Made by a program: the position numbers and the translations under genes. Below, piece after piece: positions 1-7,996 of a stretch of DNA of 64,000 nt. The DNA comes from a virus: positions 1-64,000 of IMG/VR virus record IMGVR_UViG_3300020183_000046. One strand, 5' to 3'. Under the pieces are notes generated by a model that did not search any database, was not told the DNA's origin, and saw only the letters and a program-made list of their open reading frames with translations. The first letter of the stretch is position 1. The number at the start of each line of letters is the position of its first letter.

Positions 1-961
1 TGAGTACAATAATATCTTCTATTTCTTTGTGCCAGATTGGGAAGTGGACTGTCGCTGATCCACCTCTGATGCCATTTTGAGTGCAGCATCGGACAGTTGC
101 CTCAAACTTTTTGAGAAATGGGACAACACCTGTGTGTTGCACTTCTCCACCTCTGATTTTAGAGTTGATGCCCCTGATGCGACCTGCGTTGATACCGATG
201 CCCGCCCTTTGTGCAACATATCTGCCAATAGCCATATCGCTACTAAAGATACTATCGAGGGTGTCATCAACATCAACAAGAACACAGCTAGCGAATTGTC
301 TAAGTGGCGTTCGCACTCCTGCCATGATGGGGGTTGGAATGTTGATTTTGTGCTTGCTGATTGCGCTGTAGTATCGACGGACATAATCGATCCTGGTTTC
401 CTTAGGATAATTTTGGAACAGGGTAAGAGCGATCATCATGTACATAAACTGAGGAGTTTCGTAGTGGACTCCCGAGCTTCTATCCTGGACAAGATATTTA
501 TCCACTACTTGTCGCAATCCAGCATATGTAAACAGAAAGTCACGATCGTGATCGATGAATCTATTCAGAACATCCCATTCTTCAGCAGAATATTTTGCAA
601 GAATAGTCTTGTCATATACTCCTCTTTCAACACAAAGTTGTACCTGATCTACAAGACCAGGAAATTCTTCAGGGTGTCCAAAGACAGACTTCCTCAAACC
701 AAAAAGAAGTAGCCTTGAAGCTACGTATTGGTAGTTTGGGTTGTCTAGAGTAATCAAATCCGAAGCAGATCGAATCAAGATCTCTTGGATTTGACTTGTC
801 TTGATGCCATCAAAAAATTGCAGACCGCTATTGATTTCTACTTGAGATGGGGAGACTCCTGCAAGACCTTCACATGCCAGGTCCACCATCTTATGAACCT
901 TGTCAAGATTAATGGGCTCAGTTCTACCATCTCTCTTAACAACTTTGATTCCGTTACTCAT
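1..961 (-). CDS. nrdA: Ribonucleotide reductase large (alpha) subunit, partial
   Basis: This is the first 320 codons of an aerobic class I ribonucleotide reductase large subunit, which reduces ribonucleotides to deoxyribonucleotides for phage DNA synthesis. The gene runs off the left edge, so its C-terminus is not visible. I translated it by hand from the ATG at 961. It opens with an ATP-cone-like segment (KVVKRDGRTEPINLDKVHKM) and continues into the R1 barrel. RQFASCVLVDVDDTLDSIF carries the conserved first redox cysteine, and RAGIGINAGRIRG is a typical R1 motif. The start overlaps the stop of the primase gene by ATGA, which suggests translational coupling. The truncation is only the window edge. 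Confidence 0.95.
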   Translation of the reverse strand, partial: MSNGIKVVKRDGRTEPINLDKVHKMVDLACEGLAGVSPSQVEINSGLQFFDGIKTSQIQEILIRSASDLITLDNPNYQYVASRLLLFGLRKSVFGHPEEFPGLVDQVQLCVERGVYDKTILAKYSAEEWDVLNRFIDHDRDFLFTYAGLRQVVDKYLVQDRSSGVHYETPQFMYMMIALTLFQNYPKETRIDYVRRYYSAISKHKINIPTPIMAGVRTPLRQFASCVLVDVDDTLDSIFSSDMAIGRYVAQRAGIGINAGRIRGINSKIRGGEVQHTGVVPFLKKFEATVRCCTQNGIRGGSATVHFPIWHKEIEDIIVL

Positions 962-1953
962 ACTTTCCAATCTGTAAGTTTTAACTTTGCTTCTAGCCCT
1001 TGATAGATGTTAGATTCTATCACATCTTTGGCATTAATGCCAGCTTTAACCATGTCATTAATATCCTTTTCGTGAATACCCTTTGGCCAAATAACCACTG
1101 GATATCCAGAATCTATTGCTTTCTCAATTCGATCTGTAATTTGTTTGTTTCTCGGTTCATTATCAAAGATGTATACAAGATTATAGTTGAATCCACTGAG
1201 ATCTACATCAGCACCACACATGGCGATGCTGTTTTCTAAGAATAGAGAATCGAATGGTCCTTCAACAACGTATACGGTTTCATCATTCTTTACTCGATCA
1301 AGACCAAAAACCTTTGGGGCATCTTCATCTAGCATGATGGTGATATAACGCATTCTTGCGTCTGGTTCTAGAGATCTTCCCTGGTATCCGAATAGATTTC
1401 CTTCCTTGTCTTTGAGTGGAATGATGATGCGTTCATCGTCTTTGTTGGTATCCGAGAATGTTTCCTTTTGTTTATTCGTCCACTCTTTGAATTTTGGACA
1501 GAAATAAAACTCCTTTAATTTTTCTTCTGGAATACCTCTACCAAGCAAATATGCCCGAGCTGGGTGAAAGTTATTTAGCTCAGATATTGGTGTAAGGTCT
1601 ATTACTTTTTTTGATTTGAAGACAGGCGTATCAAAGGTCGGAAGGGTTGGTTTGGGAATAGGAGTTCCCTTACCAGTATGACCTTCACTATAGTGTTCCA
1701 TCAGATACTCATCATAAAGATGAGGCACCTGCTCCTTTATGAAGTTAGAAAAGGATCTACCTACGCCACAGTTATGGCACTTGTAAAAATAATCAGCCCT
1801 CTTCTTAACAAGATAACCCCTAGCTTTGTTTCGGTGCTTTTGAGAGTCACCGCAGTAGGGGCATCGGAAGTTATATACTCCAGGTTTTTTCTTGGAGAAC
1901 TTATCTAAAAAGGAGGACGAAAGACTTATGTACTTTTCGTCAATAAAACTCAT
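958..1953 (-). CDS. 61: DNA primase, T4 gp61-like
   Basis: This 331-residue protein is the primase that lays RNA primers for lagging-strand synthesis together with the gp41 helicase. The N-terminus has a zinc-binding module with CPYCGD (from residue 31) and CHNCG (from residue 59). The middle has a TOPRIM-type core with VVEGPFDS followed by VYIFDNEPRN, the acidic metal-binding motifs. Length and order fit T4 gp61. It overlaps the upstream coiled-coil gene by 4 bases and nrdA by 4 bases, so the three genes probably form one operon. Confidence 0.93.
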   Translation of the reverse strand: MSFIDEKYISLSSSFLDKFSKKKPGVYNFRCPYCGDSQKHRNKARGYLVKKRADYFYKCHNCGVGRSFSNFIKEQVPHLYDEYLMEHYSEGHTGKGTPIPKPTLPTFDTPVFKSKKVIDLTPISELNNFHPARAYLLGRGIPEEKLKEFYFCPKFKEWTNKQKETFSDTNKDDERIIIPLKDKEGNLFGYQGRSLEPDARMRYITIMLDEDAPKVFGLDRVKNDETVYVVEGPFDSLFLENSIAMCGADVDLSGFNYNLVYIFDNEPRNKQITDRIEKAIDSGYPVVIWPKGIHEKDINDMVKAGINAKDVIESNIYQGLEAKLKLTDWKV

Positions 1954-2339
1954 CTAGGCAACTTTGTCTCTGCCTGAATATTAGCACTGTCTGGGGAAGG
2001 AGTCAAGATGGGTTTAAGAATTCTAATACCAGCGTCGGAAACCATAAACGTGAGAACAGCGAAAGCTCCAGCGATGCTCCACAGTTTCTTTTCCAATTCT
2101 CTGATACGTCCATCAACAAGTTTGATGTCACGCTCACATCCTTTTTTGATTTCGTCAGTCTTTTCGTGAAGATCTTTATGTATATGTTCTATCTTCTCAA
2201 ATAAGATGTCATCTGCCTTTTCTTGCTTATCAAGTTTCTCTTGATGAACAGCGAGAAGCTGCCCCATCTTAATAGAGTTATCTTGAAGTGAAGCTACTAT
2301 TCTTTCTAGTCTGTCAATAATGGCAGAGTTAGCATCCAT
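1950..2339 (-). CDS. Hypothetical coiled-coil protein with a C-terminal membrane segment
   Basis: This 129-residue protein is not a family I can name. The first 85 residues are charged and heptad-like, so a coiled coil is likely. Residues about 88-108 (KLWSIAGAFAVLTFMVSDAG) form one hydrophobic membrane-spanning candidate, followed by a short polar tail. This architecture could suit a small membrane-anchored protein, perhaps linked to lysis or the envelope, but nothing in the sequence proves it. It is preceded by a late-promoter-like AATAAATA motif about 31 bases upstream and overlaps gp61 by ATGA. Confidence 0.75.
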   Translation of the reverse strand: MDANSAIIDRLERIVASLQDNSIKMGQLLAVHQEKLDKQEKADDILFEKIEHIHKDLHEKTDEIKKGCERDIKLVDGRIRELEKKLWSIAGAFAVLTFMVSDAGIRILKPILTPSPDSANIQAETKLPR

Positions 2340-2369
2340 CGTACAAAAAAGCTGATTGGAATCAAAATA

Positions 2370-2377
2370 TATTTATT
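2370..2377 (-). promoter_or_regulatory. Late-promoter-like AATAAATA
   Basis: On the minus strand this reads AATAAATATA, one mismatch from the T4 late element TATAAATA. It lies about 31 bases upstream of the 2339 start and just after the stop of the preceding gene. Confidence 0.5.
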
Positions 2378-3124
2378 TCAAAAGTATATTCTATAAATCC
2401 CATTACAATTTACACCATGTCCTTGTAGGGTAATTCTTTTATCATTTGCTGACAAATTTTTACCAGGAGCAATTTGATGTAGTACATGCCCAGTATGATA
2501 AAAAAGTTTTCCAACTTCATACTCTATGATTTTTGGGGTTGGAACTTGATTTTCTTTATCTCTAGGATCTTGAAAATTGAAAGTAGATATTTGATCAGCA
2601 GTAAGATCTATACTATCCCATAGATATAAAGATCCTCCTGTTTTTGGCAACTCCAAAGAAAGCGTAAAAGAAAATAAATCATTATAATCAATTGGACCAA
2701 ATTTATTCCAAACATTATAATGCTCCTGATATTGGATATCAACATGCAAAGAAGCTAATGGTTTTTGCATCGCTTTCAGTGCAGAAGGAAGCATCATTTC
2801 TCCTAACTTTGAACCAAAAATATGAAACCCAGGATATGCAACTTCCGAAAGTAACTCACAAGGTCCAAAGTGATCGGATAATTTTTTCAAGACAATATCA
2901 TACAACCAAGAAAAATTCTTGAGTAGTATTGGATTTAAAAGTTTCCTATGCTTGTGGTACTGCTCTTGACTTCTACACGCATCAATATAAGTTACAGCAC
3001 CTAACGTATAAAAAGGAACAGGATCAGGAGATCTCCTGATCCAAACCTTGTTTAATTTGTGAACTACCTCGACAGATTGCTTAGCTTCAGATTCACTCAA
3101 TACATCAATATATCCAAAGGGCAT
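2378..3124 (-). CDS. 2-oxoglutarate/Fe(II) oxygenase-like protein
   Basis: This 248-residue protein carries the ligand pattern of the 2-oxoglutarate-dependent oxygenases. SLHVDIQ gives HxD (about H127 and D129), GHVLHQIAPG gives the distal histidine (about H216), and RITLQGHG gives the arginine expected to bind 2-oxoglutarate (about R230). The substrate cannot be read from the sequence. I chose the ATG at 3124, which forms a TGATG junction with the upstream stop; a GTG one codon earlier is possible. It is one of several oxygenase-like genes in the window. Confidence 0.7.
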   Translation of the reverse strand: MPFGYIDVLSESEAKQSVEVVHKLNKVWIRRSPDPVPFYTLGAVTYIDACRSQEQYHKHRKLLNPILLKNFSWLYDIVLKKLSDHFGPCELLSEVAYPGFHIFGSKLGEMMLPSALKAMQKPLASLHVDIQYQEHYNVWNKFGPIDYNDLFSFTLSLELPKTGGSLYLWDSIDLTADQISTFNFQDPRDKENQVPTPKIIEYEVGKLFYHTGHVLHQIAPGKNLSANDKRITLQGHGVNCNGIYRIYF

Positions 3125-3852
3125 CACATTTGCATGAAGTTGATAACAAAGTCTGCGCTTGATGGAAGAAGATTAATAAACTTTTCCATATTTTCTTCGC
3201 TGAGTTCTTCAAATCTAGCGATGAATTGTCCTGCCATCTCAGCAGTAACTTCCAGTTCGCTCTCGTCGTTAAAGAAATAGTATACTGGATTTTGATTCTC
3301 TTCTTTGAGTTGACTTAAAAACGATTCAAGATAAGTCAAACCATCAAAGTCATATGAATTATTTTGTGCTTGCCTCTGCAGTTGCTGTGCGAGACTTTGC
3401 TGACGTGCTTTTGCTTTCTTCTGATAGTCAGTAGACTTAGCACGAGAAATTAATTGAATCTCTTGCTTACGATTTGCTGCACGCTTTTCACGCTCTTGCT
3501 TCTTCAGAACCTTACGTTTCTGAGCGATGAATTTATAAGCTTGTTTGGTTGTTTCTCCACCACTCGATGAAGAACTAGATCCTTCAGCTTCAAGAATTGT
3601 TTCTTCTGACATTTTTCTTTTGCGTTTAGCGAGACGTTTAATAAGTTTGCGAGCAGCTTGACTCCTACCATCTATATAGGTAGGATCATTTCTACGACGT
3701 TCCCACTGTTTACCAGCGGCTTCCATTTTCTTACGTTTTTTAGTTGCCCTTTTGGAAAATTTCATGATTGGATCGACGCCAGCGATGGCACCTTGCCCAG
3801 TCGTAGGTGTATTAATAGGACCAACGTTTGTAATTCCTGCAGATCCCATCAT
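3124..3852 (-). CDS. Basic protein with a capsid-like N-terminal motif
   Basis: This 242-residue protein has no function I can assign. Its first 25 residues contain TNVGPINTPTT, which is identical to the stretch just after the predicted cleavage site of the major capsid protein gp23 in this window. A very basic, glutamine-rich coiled region follows (KRATKKRKK, KRLAKRKRK, QQLQRQAQ), then an acidic C-terminus. It overlaps the upstream gene at ATGA. The motif suggests a virion or head-associated role, but that is inference. Confidence 0.8.
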   Translation of the reverse strand: MMGSAGITNVGPINTPTTGQGAIAGVDPIMKFSKRATKKRKKMEAAGKQWERRRNDPTYIDGRSQAARKLIKRLAKRKRKMSEETILEAEGSSSSSSGGETTKQAYKFIAQKRKVLKKQEREKRAANRKQEIQLISRAKSTDYQKKAKARQQSLAQQLQRQAQNNSYDFDGLTYLESFLSQLKEENQNPVYYFFNDESELEVTAEMAGQFIARFEELSEENMEKFINLLPSSADFVINFMQM

Positions 3853-4220
3853 AACTTTTTCAACTCCTCTATTATTTCATCGTTGATTTTGATTTCCCTT
3901 AGGCTTGTAGTATCTGGTTCTGGATATCTACTCAGGAAAATCATGAGCGATTTCAAAATTGACCAGAACTCCTTTTCCATTTTGAAAAATAGGAGAGGAG
4001 TTGCAGCTTCACCAAAAACATTATACAGTATGATGATATGATTTAAAAGAAGATTTAACTTAATCTCCTCACCCTTTGAATACTTTTTTAAGAGGCGCTT
4101 TATGTATTTAAAGCGCCTCAAGTCTTCAAAGAAATCCTCTTTGGTTGCTGCCTGAGGATTGTCATAATTTCTAATGGCGAAGAGAAGATAATTATCTTCA
4201 TTCAATTCATCAAATCTCAT
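3849..4220 (-). CDS. Conserved cyanophage hypothetical protein
   Basis: This 123-residue protein is rich in charged helices (RRFKYIKRLLKKY, EEIIEELKKL). It resembles a small protein I recall from many T4-like cyanophages, but its function is unknown to me. It sits between a structural Ig-domain protein and the basic capsid-motif protein. Its stop overlaps the next start at ATGA, so the two are probably coupled. Confidence 0.8.
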   Translation of the reverse strand: MRFDELNEDNYLLFAIRNYDNPQAATKEDFFEDLRRFKYIKRLLKKYSKGEEIKLNLLLNHIIILYNVFGEAATPLLFFKMEKEFWSILKSLMIFLSRYPEPDTTSLREIKINDEIIEELKKL

Positions 4221-4229
4221 TACAAGTTA

Positions 4230-4847
4230 TCAGGTTCCAAAGGTCAGAGTTGCAGCGCCATTAGAAATCACTTCTTCTGTACCGCCAGTAGAAGTGACTT
4301 TAACGCGATACTTGTAACCATTAAGGGTAGCACCTGCAAGACCGCTATATGCGAGAGTTGCTGTTGTGAAACCAGCATAGGTGATACCGCTATCAAGAGA
4401 GGCAGTGATATCGGTCCAACGACTGCCAGTTGCGGTTTGACGCTGCCACTGATAAACAAGAGTTCCAGGAGTTCCAGTTGTCGTTGTAGTAAGGGTGAAT
4501 GAACCAGCACCAGAGGAAGAAGTGGAACTTGCAGGTTGAACAGTAATAGTTACTGACGATGCTACGTCTGCTGCGTATGCGTCATCAGCGAGAGTCTCAT
4601 CAGCGTTAGCTTCAGGACCAGCAACTACAACCATCAGTTCTGCTTTGTGACGGGTGTTACCGTGCATGTCGGTATAGGTATCATACGCCCACCAACCTGG
4701 AGAAGTCAAACCGCGAGACTTGTTCTCCTCAAGCTGAGCTTCAGTGTCATCGATGAAAACAATTATTTTTGTGTTTGAGTCTGAAACAACACCACGACCA
4801 GCCTTAGTCTGGTTCTCGGTGCTGTCCGTTCTTCCGTATAAGGACAT
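4230..4847 (-). CDS. Probable virion protein with a C-terminal Ig-like domain
   Basis: This 205-residue protein has two parts. Residues 1-90 (MSLYGRTDSTENQTKAGRG, GWWAYDTYTDMHGNTRHKAE) resemble a conserved cyanophage structural protein. Residues about 98-205 form one Ig-like domain with YQWQRQTATGSRWTDI and a final ATLTF strand. That repeat type is the same as the six repeats of the giant 50878-55950 protein. A consensus late promoter lies 33 bases upstream. Display on the particle surface is a reasonable inference. Confidence 0.82.
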   Translation of the reverse strand: MSLYGRTDSTENQTKAGRGVVSDSNTKIIVFIDDTEAQLEENKSRGLTSPGWWAYDTYTDMHGNTRHKAELMVVVAGPEANADETLADDAYAADVASSVTITVQPASSTSSSGAGSFTLTTTTTGTPGTLVYQWQRQTATGSRWTDITASLDSGITYAGFTTATLAYSGLAGATLNGYKYRVKVTSTGGTEEVISNGAATLTFGT

Positions 4848-4879
4848 GGTTTCTCCAGGTTTAACGAATATCTATATTT

Positions 4880-4887
4880 TATTTATA
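4880..4887 (-). promoter_or_regulatory. Late promoter TATAAATA
   Basis: This is an exact T4-type late element on the minus strand, 33 bases upstream of the 4847 start. Recognition would need the gp55 sigma factor encoded at 32261-32731. Confidence 0.75.
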
Positions 4888-4917
4888 AAAAGGGAGACCT
4901 TATTTGTCTCTCAAATA

Positions 4918-5097
4918 TCATGCTTCGGCTTGTGGTTTAAACAGAAGTTGCTTAACAGTAACAAGAACCATGTCGTCAATACTATTGTCAGTTGTCTTTA
5001 CATACTTAGTTAAAAGATCAATCACAAGATTCTTAACAGCTGGGTGTGTCGCAAGTTGCATAATAATTGGTTTTACGACCGATACTACTGCGCCCAT
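4918..5097 (-). CDS. Small conserved phage protein, 59 residues
   Basis: I found this short ORF by translating the minus strand from the ATG at 5097. It begins MGAVVSVVKPIIMQLATHPA and ends FKPQAEA. It is helical with a hydrophobic N-terminal half and a DNSIDDMVLVTVKQ segment, and it resembles small proteins I recall at this position in cyanophages. Its function is unknown. A 70-base gap containing a late promoter separates it from the next gene. Confidence 0.7.
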   Translation of the reverse strand: MGAVVSVVKPIIMQLATHPAVKNLVIDLLTKYVKTTDNSIDDMVLVTVKQLLFKPQAEA

Positions 5098-5119
5098 GTT
5101 TTAATCCAAACTCTACAGT

Positions 5120-5818
5120 TTATATAGCATCTGGATCCTCTTCTAGAAGAGCTATGCCATGTTTTGTTAACTGTTCAATACTATAATCGAGAATGACAAT
5201 AATCCTGTCATGACTTCCCTCATGCTTAACCCAGTGCTTGTCATGATCTTTGAATGCAAAAACCTCACCGACATTCCATACTCTTCTTCTTCCTCTGACT
5301 TTAATCCATGCGCCAGGATCTGTAACGACAGGAAAGTGAATACGGAGTGAATCGATGTCTCCACAGTGAGGATTAATAATTGTTCCTGGAGAAAGACGAG
5401 AAATAGTTGCAGACTTTAAAAGTTTATTATCAATATCTTCCTGTAAGTATTTAAAGGTAAGAGGACAAGTTTTAATAAAACTTTGTCTTATTAAAGGAAG
5501 AATCTCTTGACATCTTTCTGTTGTGGTATTGAATAGCTTTGTGAAAGTAACCATCTCACTGAGCTCAAAGTCCTCATCAGTTGCAGTGGTTCCCACACAG
5601 TTAATTGGGAATGGAATAACTCTCCAGTCACCATCCCACAACTTAACTCTACCAAGGTTACGATCATCAACCCATTTATCCAAGCGCCATTCATCAAGTA
5701 TTCGTTGATTGTCTTCAACGAAACTTAAAACTTCTGGGATAATGTCTTGATAATATGTTTGAAGATTACGAAAAGAGGATAGCGTTTGAATGCTATCCTC
5801 ATGCCAAATTTTTCTCAT
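5120..5818 (-). CDS. Aspartyl/asparaginyl beta-hydroxylase-like protein
   Basis: This 232-residue protein matches the aspartyl/asparaginyl beta-hydroxylase group of 2-oxoglutarate oxygenases. The key stretch starts around residue 137: SATISRLSPGTIINPHCGD, then LRIHFPV, then FAFKDHDKHWVKHEGSHDR. Candidate iron ligands are H151 and H199, with R205 as the 2-oxoglutarate arginine. Such enzymes hydroxylate protein side chains, and the phage substrate is unknown. It stands alone between a short Cys-rich ORF and the 59-residue gene. Confidence 0.8.
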   Translation of the reverse strand: MRKIWHEDSIQTLSSFRNLQTYYQDIIPEVLSFVEDNQRILDEWRLDKWVDDRNLGRVKLWDGDWRVIPFPINCVGTTATDEDFELSEMVTFTKLFNTTTERCQEILPLIRQSFIKTCPLTFKYLQEDIDNKLLKSATISRLSPGTIINPHCGDIDSLRIHFPVVTDPGAWIKVRGRRRVWNVGEVFAFKDHDKHWVKHEGSHDRIIVILDYSIEQLTKHGIALLEEDPDAI

Positions 5819-5821
5819 ATA

Positions 5822-5974
5822 TTATCTTTGCTCTGGGCAACCCTTAGTTCCATGTACGGGACATTCTACACCTTCTTTGGTGTGATTGCAAGCCGCTTCT
5901 ACTTTTTGTTTAGGTGCCTTTGGCATCTTTTTGTCGCCTTGCTTCTGTCCCTCTGGGTCTTCGATCTCAGGCAT
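5822..5974 (-). CDS. Short Cys/His-rich ORF, possibly the frameshift tail of the upstream gene
   Basis: This 50-residue ORF starts at the ATG at 5974 and carries a compact Cys/His motif (CNHTKEGVECPVHGTKGC) that could bind zinc. There is only a weak ribosome-binding site before the ATG. The same frame is open upstream without a stop into the A-run at 5995-6002. A -1 shift there would join it to the 472-residue protein that stops at 5992. It may therefore be a C-terminal extension rather than a separate gene. Confidence 0.6.
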   Translation of the reverse strand: MPEIEDPEGQKQGDKKMPKAPKQKVEAACNHTKEGVECPVHGTKGCPEQR

Positions 5975-5991
5975 GATCTCAACGGGACCGA

Positions 5992-7410
5992 CTACTTTTT
6001 TTCAGCGATCTCCTTACGCCAGTCAGAGAAGGTATGCTCTTTCTTAACACAGTTAGGAACTTCCTTACCACCTTTTTTCTTGGTGCCTTTTGCTTCATAA
6101 CCATCCCAGCAGGTAGAAGCACCGACGTTAGCACGAGCAGCTTTCATGCCCTCTTCAACCTCTACCTCTTCCTTCTTGGTTTTGTTAGCGTGCTTCCAAG
6201 CAGTAGCGTAAGCGATGGACTTTTCCTTCTCAGTCAGGTTTCCATCTTTTGAATATGACTTTTTGATGTGCTTCACCGTGCGCTCTGCTTTATCACCAGG
6301 AGGAGCAACCTCATCAAGTTCTACTTCTTCTTTCTTAGCAGTCTTTGCTGCTTTCTTGAAGGCATCCTTTGCAGGATAATCCTCTTCACCTGGTCTAGCT
6401 GGACGCTCGCCACGCTCTCTCTTAGCGTGGATATTTGCATAGAGACCTTTCTTCTCTTCAATCTCTCCAACCTCTTCCTTCATCTTCTTACCCATCGCCT
6501 TGGAAACAGCGGCGCGACGGTTCTTCAAGTACGAATCAGATGAATCAGAATCTCCATCATTATCTACATCGTCATCTTCTTTACCAACTGGATCAAGCTT
6601 CTTTGCTTTCTTTGCTTCGAGGACTTCTTGATTCTTCTCATCGTTGATGACATGCTCATGCATTTCGCTAACGAGAATATTAAGTGAAGCAACAGAGACA
6701 TTATGCTCAAGACCATGCTCAAACATAACATCATAGTGAGTGATGTTACCTTGCTCATCGAGTGTATGCATCTCCTTGATGCAGTTACCCTCTCCCCACT
6801 CAGAGTGCTCAACTTTAGTAGCGCAAGAGTGCTTAGGTTTCTTAACCTTTGGCTTACCCTGTGTTCCAGCTGGTTCTGCCATCTTCATGCCAGGGGCATC
6901 ACCGCCTCCGACTCCAGATGCACCAAGACCTTTAACGTCTTTGTTTGCCATCTTGGCAGAGTTATCATAACGCCAGGTCTCATCCACACGATCCAGGGGA
7001 CCTTGATATTTTACTTTGCCAGAAAGTGCGGCGACTCCAGCTAATACGTACTCGTTGTTTTCCATCTTATCTTTTTTGGGGTCTGGGGGAATGACTTGTT
7101 TTACTTTAATTTTAGAGAAGGGTTGCTTCTTTTCTCCAGGAGTCAAAGACTGGAGATACTCTCGGTAAGCATCAGTGCCGATTTCAAATGCTTCTTTGAT
7201 ATCGGTAATCCATGTCCTAAAAGTTGTTTCCTCAGTAGTCAAACAGAGAACATAATTTGGTCCACGGCGGATGATCTTTCCAACCTTTCCACTTTCCGTA
7301 AGAATCCACTCACCTACTTTATAAATTTCATTACGATAAAACTTGTTACGGTTGATGTTTGTTTCCGCAACCTGTGCTTTCTTATGGAACTCGCTAAAAC
7401 TATTCATCAA
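5992..7410 (-). CDS. Conserved cyanophage structural-type protein, 472 residues
   Basis: This large hydrophilic protein has an ordered N-terminal region of about 100 residues (FSEFHKKAQVAETNINRNKF, KVGEWILTESGKVGKIIRR). After it come linkers and repeated modules known from cyanophage proteins, including DVDNDGDSDSSDSYLKNRR, GLYANIHAKRERGERPARPG and CWDGYEAKGTKKKGGKEVP. I know no biochemical function. An exact late promoter 22 bases upstream fits a late gene. The frame ends GAA AAA AAG TAG, a canonical -1 slippery heptamer directly before the stop, with AAGGAG 7 bases upstream of it. Confidence 0.85.
   Translation of the reverse strand: MMNSFSEFHKKAQVAETNINRNKFYRNEIYKVGEWILTESGKVGKIIRRGPNYVLCLTTEETTFRTWITDIKEAFEIGTDAYREYLQSLTPGEKKQPFSKIKVKQVIPPDPKKDKMENNEYVLAGVAALSGKVKYQGPLDRVDETWRYDNSAKMANKDVKGLGASGVGGGDAPGMKMAEPAGTQGKPKVKKPKHSCATKVEHSEWGEGNCIKEMHTLDEQGNITHYDVMFEHGLEHNVSVASLNILVSEMHEHVINDEKNQEVLEAKKAKKLDPVGKEDDDVDNDGDSDSSDSYLKNRRAAVSKAMGKKMKEEVGEIEEKKGLYANIHAKRERGERPARPGEEDYPAKDAFKKAAKTAKKEEVELDEVAPPGDKAERTVKHIKKSYSKDGNLTEKEKSIAYATAWKHANKTKKEEVEVEEGMKAARANVGASTCWDGYEAKGTKKKGGKEVPNCVKKEHTFSDWRKEIAEKK
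5995..6001 (-). other. Candidate -1 ribosomal frameshift site A AAA AAG
   Basis: Read on the minus strand, the zero-frame codons are AAA AAG followed at once by TAG. This is the same heptamer as in E. coli dnaX. A Shine-Dalgarno-like AAGGAG lies 7 bases upstream. In the -1 frame translation continues for about 59 more codons through the Cys/His motif. A short GTCCC/GGGAC pairing downstream might stimulate slippage but is weak. Confidence 0.5.
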
Positions 7411-7431
7411 TAATGTTTGAGGATCATACTT

Positions 7432-7439
7432 TATTTATA
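7432..7439 (-). promoter_or_regulatory. Late promoter TATAAATA
   Basis: This exact late element lies 22 bases upstream of the 7410 start, in the 31-base gap after the nucleotidyltransferase-like gene. Confidence 0.78.
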
Positions 7440-7441
7440 AC

Positions 7442-7996
7442 TCATGACATATTAGACCTAATCTCTTCCATCAATTTCCGCGCATCTGAATCACTCAAAG
7501 CCTTTGGAATACCAGATCTAAACGTTGCCAGATCTCCAGCAAGAGCTGCTCTCCGCATCTTGGTTCCAGATATTGCAAATGTATCTCCATCAGCATCTCT
7601 TTCACCAGAAGAGATCACTTCAAGTTTCCTAAAAAAGAAGTCCTTACCATTATACTTTTTAATCCACTGCATAGCAGGAACTCGATCAGATCCAACTACC
7701 ATAACAGCATCATCATATCCTTGTGTCTGCAGCTCTTGCAAGATTGATACTGGATCTTTGGGTCCACTGCGAAGATTGTTTGTAGCCCAAGGAAACATCT
7801 TCTTAGCGTAAAATAATTTACGATCTGGAGGTAATGGATTTTGCCCCTTACTATCTACACTCTGAGACAAATAAATGTACCAGTCACATCCTCCAGCTTT
7901 TGATCTGACTGCTCTAAAGTTTTCTTCGTGTCCTATAGTTGGTGGTTGAAATCTACCAAAGGTAAAGTAGACGCATTTATAATCTACTATTTCCAT
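7442..7996 (-). CDS. Nucleotidyltransferase (cytidylyltransferase/NMNAT-like)
   Basis: This 184-residue protein belongs to the HxGH nucleotidyltransferase superfamily. The N-terminal FGRFQPPTIGHEEN carries the TxGH signature, and ISGTKMRRAA near the C-terminus matches the ISxTxxR motif that binds the nucleotide phosphates. Related enzymes transfer CMP or AMP to a small phosphorylated substrate, and the sequence does not tell which. It follows the ligase-like gene with no gap (7996/7997), so it is the third member of a tight cassette. Confidence 0.85.
   Translation of the reverse strand: MEIVDYKCVYFTFGRFQPPTIGHEENFRAVRSKAGGCDWYIYLSQSVDSKGQNPLPPDRKLFYAKKMFPWATNNLRSGPKDPVSILQELQTQGYDDAVMVVGSDRVPAMQWIKKYNGKDFFFRKLEVISSGERDADGDTFAISGTKMRRAALAGDLATFRSGIPKALSDSDARKLMEEIRSNMS

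Noticed and set aside
19-384. 121-residue minus-strand ORF
   Set aside because: It is out of frame with the clear NrdA reading frame covering the same bases and has no recognisable motif.
77-712. 211-residue plus-strand ORF
   Set aside because: It lies antisense to nrdA, and every convincing gene in the window is on the minus strand.
4918-5097. Plus-strand ORFs at 4744-5104
   Set aside because: They overlap the minus-strand 59-residue gene and its neighbour, and they lack a ribosome-binding site or a known motif.
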